From positions 248,001 through 312,000 of the forward strand of contig JARHVA010002684.1 in assembly GCA_037957365.1 (NCBI GenBank): a stretch of 64,000 nucleotides of DNA, given 5' to 3'. Below the pieces are notes generated by a model. The model saw only the letters and a list, made by a program, of their open reading frames with translations, did no database searches and was not told the DNA's origin. Origin of the DNA: Torreya grandis. Lineage: Eukaryota > Streptophyta > Pinopsida > Cupressales > Taxaceae. The stretch's first letter is position 1. Every line of letters begins with the position of its first letter. Shown here piece after piece: positions 1 to 13,269 of the stretch. The translations under genes were made by a program, and so were the position numbers.

Positions 1-1820
1 AGTTTTTAATAAGTTTAAGATCTATAGATTTGAATTTTATACATATTTTTCATGATATATCACAAATTTCAAATTTGAATAATTTGTAATAGTGAAGTTT
101 AAGTGGTTTTAAATATGTTTAAGATCTAAAGATTTAAATTTTATGAGTATTTCACATAATACATCACAACTTTAAAATTTAAATGATTTATAATACCAAA
201 GTTTAAGTAATTTTAAATGTATTTAAGATCAAAATATTCAAAATTTATTCATTTTTTTCATAATCATCATAACTTTAAAATTTTAATGATATATAATATC
301 AAATATTAAGTGGTTTTAAACATGTTTAAGATCTAAAGATTCAAACTTTATGTATATTTTTTATGATGCATTGTAACTTTAAAATTTGATTAATACGTAA
401 TACTAAAATTTTATGCACATTTTGTATAATGCATCATAATTTTGAAATTTAATTAATATGTAATATCAAAATATAAATAGTTTTGAACATATTTAAGATC
501 AAAAGATTTGAAATTTATGTATATTTTTTATGATGCATCACAAGTTTAAAGTTTAAATGATGTAATATCAAAGTTTAATTAATTTTAAACATGTTTAAGA
601 TCTAAATATTTAAAATTTATATGTATTTATCATGATTCATTGTAATTTTAAAATTTGATTGATATGTAATATTAAAATTTAATCAATTTTGAATGTGTTT
701 AAGATTCAAAGACTCAAATTTTATACATATTTTTTTTATCATATATCACAACTTTTAAATTTGAATGATATATAATACTAAAATTTAAGTAGTTTTGAAC
801 ATATTTTAGATACAAAGATTCAAAATTTATTCACACTTATCATGATGTATCATAACATTAAAATTTGAATGATATGTAATACCAAAGTTTGAATGGATTT
901 AAATGTATTTAAAATTCAATGATATAAAAATTTTATGCATTTTTAAGATGCATCACAACATTAAAATTTGAATGATATGTAATACTAAAGCTTGAGTGAT
1001 TTTGAATATTTTTAAGTATTAAATACTTAAACTTAATACATGTTTCTCATGATGTATTACAACTTTGAAATTTGAATGATATGCAATACTAATGCTTTAA
1101 TAGTTTTGAACGTGTTTAAGATTTAAAGATTCAAATTTTATGCACATTTGTAATGATGCATTACAACTTTAAAATTTGAATAACATTTAATACCAAAGCT
1201 TAATAATTTTTTAACATGTTTAAGATCCAAAGATTAAAAATTATATATATTTTTTTCATAATGCATAATAATTATTTAATTTAAATAATATGTAATATTA
1301 GAGTTTAAACAGTTTTGAACTTGTTTAAGACTCAATGATTCAAATTTTATGCACATTTCTCATAATGTGTCACAAATTTAAAATTTTAATGATATGTAAT
1401 AATAAAATTTATTCTATTTTAAACATGTTTAAGATCTAATAAGTTGAATTTTATGTACATTTTTTATGATGTATCATAACTTTAAAATTTAAATGATATG
1501 TAATACTAAATATTGATAAGTTTTAAACATGTTTAAGATTTAAAAATTAAAAATTTATGAGCATTTCTCTTTATGCATAATTTTTTTAAAATTTGAAGGA
1601 TATTCAATGTTGAAGCTTAAGTAGTTTTGAACATATTTAAGATCTAAACTTTTAAATTTATATGTATTTTTTATGATGCATCACAATTTTAAAATTTGAA
1701 TGATATGTAATACTAAAGCTTAAGTGGTTTTAAACATGTTTACGATCTAATGATTCAAAATTTAAGTATAATTTTCATGATGTAACATAAATTTAAAATT
1801 TAAATAATATGTAATACCAA
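1..1820 (+). repeat. ~104-bp AT-rich satellite array, F orientation (block 1a)
   Basis: Head-to-tail array of about 104-bp monomers. Each contains, in order, AAACATGTTTAAGATC, a T-rich stretch with ATGCA, the palindrome TGATGCATCA (often degraded), CAACTTTAAAATTTGAATG, ATATGTAATACC and AAGCTTAAGTGGTTTT. Spacing was checked elsewhere in the array: TTTAAG at 37,511 and again at 37,615. Monomers are heavily diverged by substitutions and small indels. All frames carry many stops. I see no gene or promoter here. The array is cut by the mitochondrial-like insert at 1,821. Confidence 0.95.
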
Positions 1821-1837
1821 TATTCCCCCTAACCTAA

Positions 1838-1853
1838 CCCCCCCTCCGGGGGG
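1838..1853. repeat. C6/G6 hairpin in mitochondrial-like insert
   Basis: A run of Cs, a short loop around CTCC and then six Gs make a perfect 6-bp GC stem at 1,838-1,853. It is flanked by CCTAACC on the left and GATATAAAC on the right. Short GC hairpins of this kind are common in intergenic DNA of plant mitochondria, which suits the neighbouring cox1 fragment. It has no function I can assign. Confidence 0.6.
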
Positions 1854-1855
1854 AT

Positions 1856-1910
1856 ATAAACTAAACTAAACTAAACCGAGAGGAGAGTGCCTCTACTCAC
1901 TAAACTAAAC
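1856..1910. repeat. TAAAC short repeats flanking an imperfect GAGAGG/CCTCT stem
   Basis: Four TAAAC units lie at 1,856-1,875 and two more at 1,901-1,910. Between them is an imperfect inverted repeat (AGAGG ... CCTCT). This segment directly abuts codon 45 of the cox1 fragment and replaces the expected continuation of the gene. It is not a telomere repeat (TTTAGGG) and does not match a group II intron start (GTGYG). Confidence 0.55.
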
Positions 1911-2045
1911 CTGTGCTAATTCAATACGAATTGGTACTGGGAAGCATGTGCCCATCACTCCAGCAACGGCATCGAAGATTGAATGGAGAGTCCCTATATC
2001 CTTGTGGTTAGTGGGGAACAACCATCAAACCAAATTATGTGTCGT
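1911..2045 (-). pseudogene. cox1: cox1 5' fragment (cytochrome c oxidase subunit 1), nuclear mitochondrial pseudogene
   Basis: Cox1 is the mitochondrially encoded catalytic subunit of complex IV. On the minus strand, 45 codons from an ACG (2,045-2,043) to CAG (1,913-1,911) translate to the Cox1 N-terminus, including TNHKDIGTL and AGVMGTCF. The protein then breaks off after ELAQ, followed by GTT TAG. Several residues are wrong for Cox1 but become right after C-to-U editing: ACG start to Met, CCC (codon 11) to Ser, CAT (21) to Tyr, TCA (22) to Leu, CCA (36) to Ser, CCA (38) to Leu. Codon 7 is TGA where Arg (CGA) is expected: either C-to-T decay or a U-to-C editing site. GAT at codon 25 in place of Gly looks like decay. 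About 37 bp of the upstream leader follow (2,046-2,082). It is far too short to work (the full protein is over 500 residues) and lies in nuclear-type satellite, so I call it a dead transfer copied from DNA, not from edited mRNA. Confidence 0.88.
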
Positions 2046-2082
2046 AAACTCATTCTTTCGTTTCATTCCTTATCAGAGACAA

Positions 2083-3857
2083 GCAAAATTTAAATAGTTT
2101 TAAACATGTTTAAGATCTAAATATTCAAAATTTATACATGTTTATTATGATGCATACCAATTTTGAAGTTTGAATGATATATAATACTAAAGTTTCAATG
2201 GTTTTAAACATGTTTAAGATTTAAAGTTTTAAATTTTATGTAAATTTTTCATGATACCTCGTAACTTTAAAATATTTAAGATCAAAAGATTTAAATTATA
2301 TGCTCATTTACCATAATGCATTACAACTTTTAAATTTGAATGCTATATAATACCAAATCTAAAGTAGTTTTAAATGTGTTTAATATTCAATGATTCAAAT
2401 ATTATGCATATTTTTATAATGTATCATAACTTTAAAATTTGAAGAATATGTAATACCAAAGTCTAAATAGTTTTGAACATATTTAAGATCCAAATATTTG
2501 ATCTTCATGCATATTTTTTATGATGTATCATAACTTTTAAATTTTAATGATATGTAATACCAAAATTTTAAAAAATTATAATGTGTTTGAAATCTAAACA
2601 TTTAAATTTTATTTGTATATCTTATGATGAATCATAACTTTAAAATTTGAATGAGATGTAATTTCAAAGATTGAGTAAATTTGAACGTATTTAAGATCTA
2701 AATATTTGTAATTTATGCATATTTCTTATAATACATCATAATTTTAAAATTTGAATGATATATAATAATAAAATTTGAGTGGTGTTGAATGTGCTTAAAA
2801 TTAAAATTTTATGAATATTTTTAATGATGCATCACAACTTTGAAATTTAAATGATATGTAATACCAAATTTTGAATGCTTTTAAATGTGTTTAGAATCTA
2901 AATATTCAATATTTATGCATGTTTATTATGATACAATATAACTCTAAAATTTTAATGATATGTAATTCTAAATCTTAAGTAGTTTTGAAAGTGTTTAAGA
3001 TCTAAAAATTTAAATTTTATGCATGTTTCTCATGATGCATCAAAACTTTAAAATTTAAATGATATATAATACTGATCCTAATATGTTTAAGATCTAATGA
3101 TTATAATTTTATGTGTATTTCTCATAATGCATCATAACTTTAAAATTTGAATGATATTTAAAATCAAAGCTTAATTATATTTGAACATGTTTAAGATTTA
3201 AAGATTAAAAATTTACATGCATTTATCATGATGCATTACAACTTTAAAATTTGAATGATATGTAAAATTAATGTTTAAGTAATTTTAATCATCTTAAAAA
3301 TCTAAAGATTCAAATTTCATGCATATTTTCCATGATGCATCATAACTTTAAAATTTGAATGATATGTAATACCCAAGCTTGATCAGTTTTAAATGTATTT
3401 AAGATCTAAAGATTTAAATTTTATGTGTATTTGTCATGATGCTTCACAACATTAAATTTTGAATGATATATAATACCAAAACTTAAGTAGTTTTGAATAT
3501 ATTTAAGATCTAAATATTTAAATATAATATACATTTGTTGATATATATCATAATTTGATGTTATAATAATATATAATATCAAAGCTTAAGTAGTTTTAAG
3601 TATGTTTAAGATTTAAAAATTTAAATTTCATATAAGTTTCTCATGATGTGTCACAAATTTAAAATTTAAATGATATGCAATACTAAAGTTTAAGTGATTT
3701 TAAACATATTTAAGATCTAATAATTTGATATTTATACATATTTTTTATGATGCATCTTAATTTTTAAATTTGAATGATATGTACTATCAAATTTTAAGCA
3801 GATTTAAACTCTATTTAAAATTTAAATATTTGAATTTTATTCAAATTTTTTATGATA
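2083..3857 (+). repeat. ~104-bp satellite array, F orientation (block 1b)
   Basis: Continuation of the monomer interrupted at 1,820. The same F-orientation units run until about 3,857, where reading direction flips inside a monomer after TTTTTTATGAT. No gene or regulatory element was seen. Confidence 0.95.
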
Positions 3858-6800
3858 TTATCATTTAAATTTTAAAATTATGATATCATTAAAATTTTAA
3901 ATTTGTGATACATTAGGAAAAATATGCATAAATTTTAAGTATTTAGATCTTAAACACATTCAAAACTACTTATGCTTTAGTATTACATATCATTCAAATT
4001 TAAAAAATTTGATGCATCATAAAAAATATGCATAAAGTTTAAATATTTAAATCTTAAACATGATTGAAATAAATTAAGATTCAGTATTACATATCATTAA
4101 AATTTTAATGTTATGATGTATCATGAGAAATGTGCATAAAATTTAAATCTTTGATTCTCAAATATGTTCAAAATATTTAAGCTTTAGTATTACATATCAT
4201 TCAAATTTTAAAGTTGCGATGCATCATGATAAATGTACATAAAATTTATATTTTTAGATCTCAAACACGTTCAAAACCACTTAAACTTTGATATTACATA
4301 TTATTAAAATTTTAAAGTATTATTTCATCATGAGAAACATGCATAAAGCTCAATCTTGAGATCTCAAATATATTTAAAAATACTTAAGTTTAGGTATTAC
4401 ATATCATTTAAACATAAAAATTATGATGTATCATAAAAAATATGAATAAAATTTAAATTTTTAGATCTTACACACATTAAAAACTATTTAAGATTTGGTA
4501 TTACATATCATTCAAATTTTAAAGTTGTGATGAATCATGAGAAACACTCATAAAGTTAAAATATTTAGATTTTAAACATGTTTAAAATCTTTTAAGCTTC
4601 AATATGATATCATTCAGACTTATAATTTTTTATGACTCATGAAAAATAAATATAAAATTTAAAATTTTAGATCTTAAATATGTTCAAAACTATTTAAACT
4701 TTGATATTACATATCATTCAAATTTTTAAGTTATGATGCATCATGAGAAACATGCATAAAATTTAAATTATTAGATCTTATATATATATATTTAAAATCA
4801 CTTAAAATTTTAGTATTACATATCATTCAAATTTTAAATTTGTTATGTATCATAAAAAATTTATATAAATTTTTAATATTTATATCTTAAACACCTTCAA
4901 AATTTACTTAAATTTTGGTATTACATGTCATTCAAAATTTAAAGTTACAATATATCATGATAAACGTGCATAAATTATGAATATTTAGATCTTAAACTTA
5001 TTTAAAATTGTTAAATACATATCATTCAAATATCAAAGTTATAAATTATTATAATAAATTTACATAAAATTTAAATCTTTATATCTTAAATATATTTAAA
5101 ATTATTTCAAATTCAGTATTACATATCATTCAAATTTTAAAGTTATAAAGTATCATGAAAAATGTGCATAAAATTTAAATCTTTTGATCTTATTCATGTT
5201 AAAAATTACTCAAAATTTAGTATTATATATCATTCAAATTTTAAAGTTGTCATGCATCATAAAATTAAAATATTCAGATCTTAAACATATTCAAATCCCC
5301 TCAAGCTTTGATATTACACATAATTCAAATTTCAATGTTACAATGCATCTTAGAAATATGCATAAAAATTAAATTTTTAAATCTCAAACATATTTAATTT
5401 CATTTAATCTTCCATATTATTTATCATTAAAATTTTAAAGTTGTGATACATCATGAGAAACATATATAAAATTAAAATTTTTAGATCTTAAACACATTCA
5501 AAACTGCTTTAGATTCTATATTATAAATCATTTAAATTTTAAAGTTGTGATGCATCATTAAAAATGCATATAAAATTTAAATTTATAGATATTAAACACT
5601 TTTGAAACCACTTAAGCTTTGATATTACAAATCATTCAAATTTTAATTTTGTGATGCATCATGAAAAATAAACATAAAACTTTAATCTTTGAATCTTAAA
5701 CATATTCAAAATTATTTAAGTTTCTGATTTCATATCATTAAAATTTTTAAGTTGTAATACATCATGATAAATACACATAAATTTAGTCTTTGGATATTAA
5801 AAATATTCAAAACTACTTAATTTTTAGTATTATATATCAGTTAAATTTTAGAGTTATGATATATCAAAAAAATATGTATTATAAAAATACATTCAAAACC
5901 ACTTAAACATCAGTATTACATATCATTAAAATTTTAAAGTTATAATGTATTATGAGAGATGCATAAAATTTAAATCTTTAGATCTTAAACACATTTAAAA
6001 CAACTTAAATTTTAGTATTATATATCATTCAAATTTGAATGTTACGATGAATCATAAAAATACCTATAAATTTTAAATATTTAGATCTTAAATATGTTCA
6101 AAATTATTTAATCTTAAGTGTTACATATCATTAAAATTTTAAAATTATGATACATCATAAAAAATGTGCATAAAATTTAAATCTCTAGATATTTAATATA
6201 TTCAAAATTACTTAATCTTTAGTATTACATATTTTTCAAATTTTAAAGTTTTAATATATTATAATAAATGTGCATAATATTTAAATATATGAATACTAAA
6301 TACATTTTAAATTACTTAAGAATCAGTATTACATATCATTTAAATTTTAAAGTTATAATGTATTATGAGAAATGTGCATAAAATTCAAATCTTTAGATCT
6401 TAAACATTTTAAAAACCAATTAAACTTTAAAATTACATATCATTCAAGCTTCAAAGTTATGATGTATTATGATAAACATGCATAAAATTTAAATTTTTAG
6501 ATCTTAAATACCTTAAAATAATTAAGTTTTGATATTACATATCATTCAAATTTCAAATGTGATGCATTATGAGAAATATACAAAAAATTTAAATATTTAG
6601 ATATTAAACATATTCAAAACCTCTTAAACTTCGATATTACATATTATTAAAAATTCAAAGTTATGATGCATCATGATAAATAAACATAAAATTTGAATAT
6701 TTGAATCTTAAACACCTTTTAAATTACTTAATTTTTGGTATTATATATTATTTAAATTTAAAAATTGTAATGCATCATGAGAAATATGTATAAAATTTGA

Positions 6801-9800
6801 ATCTTTAAATATTAGATATATTTAAAACTATATAAATTTTAGTATTATATATCATTCAAATTTTAAAGTTGTGATGCATCATGAGAAATGTAAATAAATT
6901 TAAAATCTTTAGATCTTAAATATATTCAACACCAATTAAGTTTCGATATCATATATCATTTAAATTTTAAAATTATGATGCATCATAATAAATGTGCATA
7001 AAATTTGAATGTTTGGATCTTAAACACATTCAAAACTATTTAAGCTTTCATATTATATATTTTTTACATTTTAAAGCTATGATCTATTTTAAATTTTTTT
7101 TATGATATTACATCTTTCATATCTTTCTTAAACATGTTCAAAATCACTTATCCTTTGATATTACATATCATTCAAATTTTAAAGTTGTAATACACTATGA
7201 TAAATATGTATAAAATTTAAATATTTTTATCTTAAATTTATTTAAAACTGTTCAAACTTCGGTATTTTATCATTCAAATTTTAAATTTATGATGCATCAT
7301 GAGAAATATGCATAAAACTCAAATTTTTAGATCTTAAACACATTCAAAACCATTTAATCTTTGATATTACATATAATTTAAACTTCAAAGGTGTGATACA
7401 TCATAAAAAATAGGGATAAAGTTTAAATCTTTAAAATTTAAACACATTCAAGATTGTTTAAGCTTTGATATTACATATCATTCAAATTTCAAAGTTGTTA
7501 TTCATTATTAATTTTTTTTATAAATTTTAAGTCTTTAAGATTTAAATAAGTTCAAAACTACTTAAGTTTTGATATTACATATCATTTAAATTTCAAAGTT
7601 CTGATGCATCATAACAAATAAGTATAAAATTTAATTTTTAGATCTTAAACACATTTAAAATTACTTCACATTTGGTATTACATGTCATTAAAATTTCAAC
7701 TTTAGTATTACTATTTAAGCTTTGATATTACAATCATTCAAACTTTAAAGTTATGATGCATCATGACAAATGTACATAAAATTTAAATCTTGAGATCTTA
7801 AACACATTAAAACTATTTAATCTTTGGTATTACATATCACTTAGATTTAAAAGTTACGATACATCATAAAAAATATATATATAATTTTAATTATTAGATT
7901 TTGAGCATGTTAAAATTTGCTTAAGCTTTGGTATTAAATATCATTCAAACTTTAAATTTATGATACATCATGAAAAATAAAAATAAACTTTAAATCTTTA
8001 GATCTCAAAACACCTTCAAAATCACTTATATTTTTATATTACATATCATTCAAATTTCAGTTATAATGCATTATACGAAATATGCCTAAAATTTGAATCT
8101 TTAGATCTAAAACACGTTCAACCGTTTAAGCTTTGGTATTACATATATTTCAAATTTAAAAATTATGATGCATTATGAGAAACACACATAAATTTTTAAT
8201 TTTTAGATTTTAAATACGTTTAAAATTGCTTAAGTTTTAAAATTACATATCATTCAAATTTTAAAGTTATGATGCATCATGAAAAATATGGATAAAATTT
8301 AAATCTTTAGATTTTAAACATATTCAAAACTCTTTAATCTTCGATATTACATATCATTTAAATTTAAAAGTTGTGATGTAAAATAAAAAATGTACATAAA
8401 GTTTGAATCTTTAGATCTTAAATACATTCACTACTTAAGCTTCGGTATTACATATAATTCAAATTTAAAATTTATGATGTATCATAAAAAATATAGATAA
8501 ATTTTAAATATTTAGATATTAAACACTTTCAAATCTATTTAAGATTAAATATTACATATCATTAAAATTTTAAAGTTATGATGCATCACGAAAAATATGA
8601 ATAAAATTTAAATCGATGAAATTAAACACATTTAAAACCACTTAACCTTTGGTATTACATATTATTCAAAACTTAAAGTTTTAATACATCATGAGAAATG
8701 TACATAAAATTTTGAATCTTTAGATTTTAAACATATTTGAAATTGCTTAAACTTTGATATTACATATCATTAAAATTTTAAAGCTACTATGCATTATGAA
8801 AAATATGCCTAAAAATTGAATCTTTAGATCTTAAATATAATCAAAATTATTTAAGCTTTAATATTACATATCATTTAAACATCAAAGTTATTATGTATTA
8901 TGAGAAATGCTCATAAAGTTCAAAGCTTTGAATCTTAAACACATTCAATATAACTTAAATTTTAGTATTACATATCATTCAAATTTATATCTTAAACACA
9001 TTCAAAACTATTTAAGCTTTAGTATTACATATCATTCAAATTTTAAAGTTAGGATGTATTGTGAAAAATATGCATAAAATTCAAAAATTTAGATCTTAAA
9101 TACATTCAAAACAACTTAATCTTAGATATTACATATCATTCAAATTTCAAAGTTACAACACATTATGAAAAATATATATATAATTCAAATCTTTAGATGT
9201 TAAACACCTTAAAAATCACTTAAGCTTCAGTATTACGTTTTATTCATATTTAAAAGTTGTAATGCATTATGATAAATATGTATAAATTTTAAATTTTTGA
9301 ATTTTAAACATGTTCAAAACATTTTAAACTTCATTATTATATATTATTTAAATTTTAAAGTTGTGATGCATTATGAAAAATATGCATAAAAATAAAATTT
9401 TTAAATATTAAATATATTTAAAATTACTTAAGCTTTGATATTATATGTCATTTAAATTTTAAATTTTTAATAAATTATGAGAAACATGTATAAAGTTTAA
9501 ATATTTGGATCGTAAACACGTTCAAAACTACTTAAGTTTTAGTATTACATACCATTCAAATTTTAAAGTTACGATGCATTATAAGAAATACACAAAGTTT
9601 AAATCTTTGAATTTTAAATAAATTTACATGTCATTTAAAATTACCACTTAAACTTCATTATTACATATCATTTAAATTTTAAATTTGTTATGTATCATAA
9701 GAAATATATACAAAATTTAAATCTTTATATCTTAAATATGTTTAAAATAGATTAACCTTTAGTGTCACATATCATTCAAATTTTAAATTTGAAATAAATT

Positions 9801-10479
9801 ATGAAAAACATGCATAAAATTTAAATTTTTAGATATTAAATATAATTGAAACCATTTAAACATTGGTATTACATATTCAAATTTCAATATTATGATATAT
9901 TATGAAAAATATATATAATGTTTGAATCTTTAGATCTTAAATACATTTAAAACTACTTAAACTTCATTATTATAAATCATTTAAATTTAAAAATTGTGAT
10001 GCATAAAGTTTAAATTTTTAGATCTTAAACATGTTTAAATCTATTCAAGTTTTGATATTACATATCATTTAAATTTTAAAATTATAATGCATCATGAGAA
10101 ACATAAATTTTAATTAATTAGATCTTAAACATGTTTAAAGTTACTTAAATTTTAGTATTAAATATCATTTAAATTTTAAATTTATAATAAACTATAAAAA
10201 ATAAGTATAAATTTTAAATCTTTAGATCTTAAACATGTTCAAAACTACTTAAACTTTGATATTACATATCATTTAGATTTTAAATTTATGATACATTATG
10301 ACAAACATACATAAAATTTGAATTTTTTAATCTTAAATATATTCAAAATGACTTAAACTTCATTATTGCATATCTTTTAAATTTCAAAGTTGTGATTCAT
10401 CATAAAAAATGTGCACAAAAATTGAATCTTTAGATCTTAAACATGTTCAAAACCATTTAACCCTAGGTATTACATATTA

Positions 10480-11300
10480 TTTAAAATTCAAAGTTATGAT
10501 ACATCATGATAAACATGTATATAATTTGAATATTTAGATATGAAGCATTTTCAAAATTGTTTAAGTTTTTGTATTACATATCATTTAGATTTCAAAGTTA
10601 TGATGTATCATTAAAAAAAATTAAATCTTTGTATTTGAGTCATGTGCATAACCACTTTAATTTTTTGTTTTACATATCATTTAAATTTTAAATTTATAAT
10701 GTATTATAAAAAATACAAATAACCTTAAAATATTTGCATTTTAAACATGTTCAAAATATTTATACTTTGGTATTACATATCATTCAAATTTTAAAGTTAC
10801 AATGCATCATAAAAAAATGTGCATAAAGTTAGAATCTTTAGATCTTAAACACTTTTAAAACCACTTAAAATTATGTATTTTATATCATTCAAATTTTAAA
10901 TTTATGATGCATGATGAGAAATATTTATAAAATTTGAATCTTTAAATTTTAAACACCTTTAAAACTACTTAAATTTTTGTATAACATATAATTCAGATCT
11001 AAAAATTGAGATGCATTTTGAAAAACACATAAAATTTAAATATTTAAATCTTAAATATATTCAAAACTATTTCACTTCTGGTATTACATATTATTTAAAT
11101 TTCAAAGTTGCCATGTATTATGAGAAATGTACATAAAATTTGAATCTTTAGATCTTAAACACATTTAAAACTTCTTAAACTTCTATATTATATATCATTC
11201 AAATTTTAAAATTACAATGTATCGTGACAAACACATATAAAGTATAAATCTTTAGATCTCAAACACCATCAATATTACTTAATCTTTGGTATTACATATC
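10480..11300 (-). repeat. Higher-order duplication, copy A (period ~2.79 kb)
   Basis: Irregular monomers here recur in the same order about 2,785 bp downstream. Anchor 1: TTTGAGTCATGTGCATAACC at 10,634, matching TTTGAATCATGTTCAAAACC at 13,421. Anchor 2: AAACACCATCAATATTACT at 11,261, matching AAACACCATTAATACTACT at 14,045. A TTCTATATTA variant is also shared between them. The ends are not resolved; the coordinates are the well-supported core. Confidence 0.7.
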
Positions 11301-13269
11301 ATTTAAATTTTAAAATTGTGTTACATCATGAGAAACATGCATAATATTCAAATCTTTATATCTTAAATATGTCTAAAACCATTTAAGCATTGGTATTACA
11401 TATCATTAAAATTTTAAAGTTGTGATACATCATGTAAAATATGCATAAAGTTTGAATATTTAGATCTTAAATATATTTAAAATTATTTAACCTTTGGTAT
11501 TACATATCATTTACATTTTAAAGTTACGATGTATCATAATTTTTTTTATAAATTTTAAATCTTTAGATCTTGACTACGTTAAAATTTACTTAAGTTTTAA
11601 TATTACATATCATTTTAACTTCAAACATGTGATGCATCTTGATAAATATATATAAAATTAAAATATTTGGATCTTAAATATGTTTAAAACTACTTAAGCT
11701 TCAGTATTACATATCATTCAAACTTCAAAATTGTCATACATCATGAGAAATACACATAAATTTCAAATTGTTAGATCTTTAAGATGTTCAAAATCATAAA
11801 TGTTTTAGTATTACATATCATTTAAATTTTAAAATTATGATATATCATGAGAAATGCATATAAAGTTTAAATATTTTGATATTAAATTTGTTCAAAACCA
11901 CTTAAACTTCAGTATTACATACTAATTATACTTCAAAATTATGATGCATCATGATAAACATGCATAAATTTTAAATCTTTGGATCTTAAACATGTTTAAA
12001 ATAATTGAAAATTTATTATTAAAATTATTCAAACATAAAATTTATGATGCATCATGATATATTTAGATAAATTTTGAATATTTAGATCTTAAATACATTT
12101 AAAACAATTTAAAATTTGGTATTACATATCATTTAAATTTAAAAATTATGATGCATAAATTTTGAATAAATAAATCTTAATCATATATAAAACAACTTAA
12201 GTTTTGGTATTACATATCATTCAAATTTTAAAGTTGTGATGCATCATGAGAAATGCACATAATATTCAAATCTTTAGATCTTAAACACTTTCAAAACTTT
12301 TTAAGTTTCAATATTATATATCATTCAAATTTTAAAATTATGATGTATCATAAAAAATATGTAAAATTTTTAAATCTTTAGATATTAAACATATTCAAAA
12401 TCACTTAAGCTTCAGTATTACATATCATTCCAACTTTAAAGTTATTATGTATCATGAGAAATATTTATAACATTTAAATTTTTAGATCTTAAACACATTT
12501 AAAACTGCTTAAGCTTTGGTATTACATATCATTTAAATTTTAAAGTTATAATGCATTGTCATAAACATACATAAAGTTTAATTTTTTTGATCTTATACAC
12601 ATTTAAAACTACTTAAGCTTGGGTATTGCATATAATTCAAATTTCAAATTTATGATGCATTATGAGAAATGTGTATAAAGTTTGATTTTTTAGATCTTAA
12701 ACACGTTTAAAATTACTTAAATTTTGGTATTATATTTCATTCAAATTTGAAATTTGTGATGCATTATGATAAATGTATATAAATTTTAAATCTTTAGATC
12801 TTAAACATATTTAAAATTAAATAAATTTCAGTATACATATCATTCAAATTTAAAAATTGTGATGCGGTATGAGAAATGCGAATAAAATTTTAATATTTAA
12901 ATATTAAACACATTCAAAATTACCAAAAATTTAGTATTACACTATCATTCAAATTTTAAATTTATAATAAATTATGAAAAATGTGCATAAATTTTGATTC
13001 TTTAGATCTTAAACATATTCACAGCTATTTAAGCTTCAGTATTACATATCATTTAAATTTTAAAGTTATGATGAATTATGATAAATACATATAAAATTTG
13101 AATATTTGAATCTTAAATACATTCAAAATAATTTAAATTTATTATTACATATCATTTAAATTTTAAAATTATGATATATCATGAAAAATGTACACAAAAT
13201 TTAAATCTTTACATTTTAAACACATTCAAAACAATTTAAGCTTTTGTATTATCTATTATTCAAATTTAA

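Larger units (their letters stand above)
1821..2082. other. GC-richer insert of mitochondrial origin inside one satellite monomer (probable NUMT)
   Basis: About 262 bp that resemble neither the satellite nor any other part of the window. The satellite reads ...GTAATACCAA up to 1,820 and resumes at about 2,083 with CAAAATTTAAATAGTTTT, exactly where the same monomer should continue, so the insert sits cleanly inside one unit. At most 2-4 bp (CAA) could be a target duplication, and there is no poly-A tail or terminal inverted repeat. The right half is the cox1 5' end (minus strand). The left half (1,821-1,910) holds a C6/G6 hairpin and TAAAC repeats. Insertion of organelle DNA during break repair is the simplest reading. 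A solo LTR or SINE is unlikely because of the protein match. Confidence 0.8.

Noticed and set aside
1856..1910. TAAAC repeats as interstitial telomere sequence
   Set aside because: The unit is 5 bp (TAAAC), not the plant 7-bp TTTAGGG, and only four plus two copies occur next to a cox1 fragment.
1821..2082. Insert as a SINE, TRIM or solo LTR
   Set aside because: No A/B boxes, poly-A tail, TG...CA ends or target duplication. The right half is clearly cox1.
5184..5372. 62-codon open frame, plus strand
   Set aside because: Lies wholly in R-orientation satellite. Its translation is the satellite read in one frame, with no domain and no conservation between monomers.
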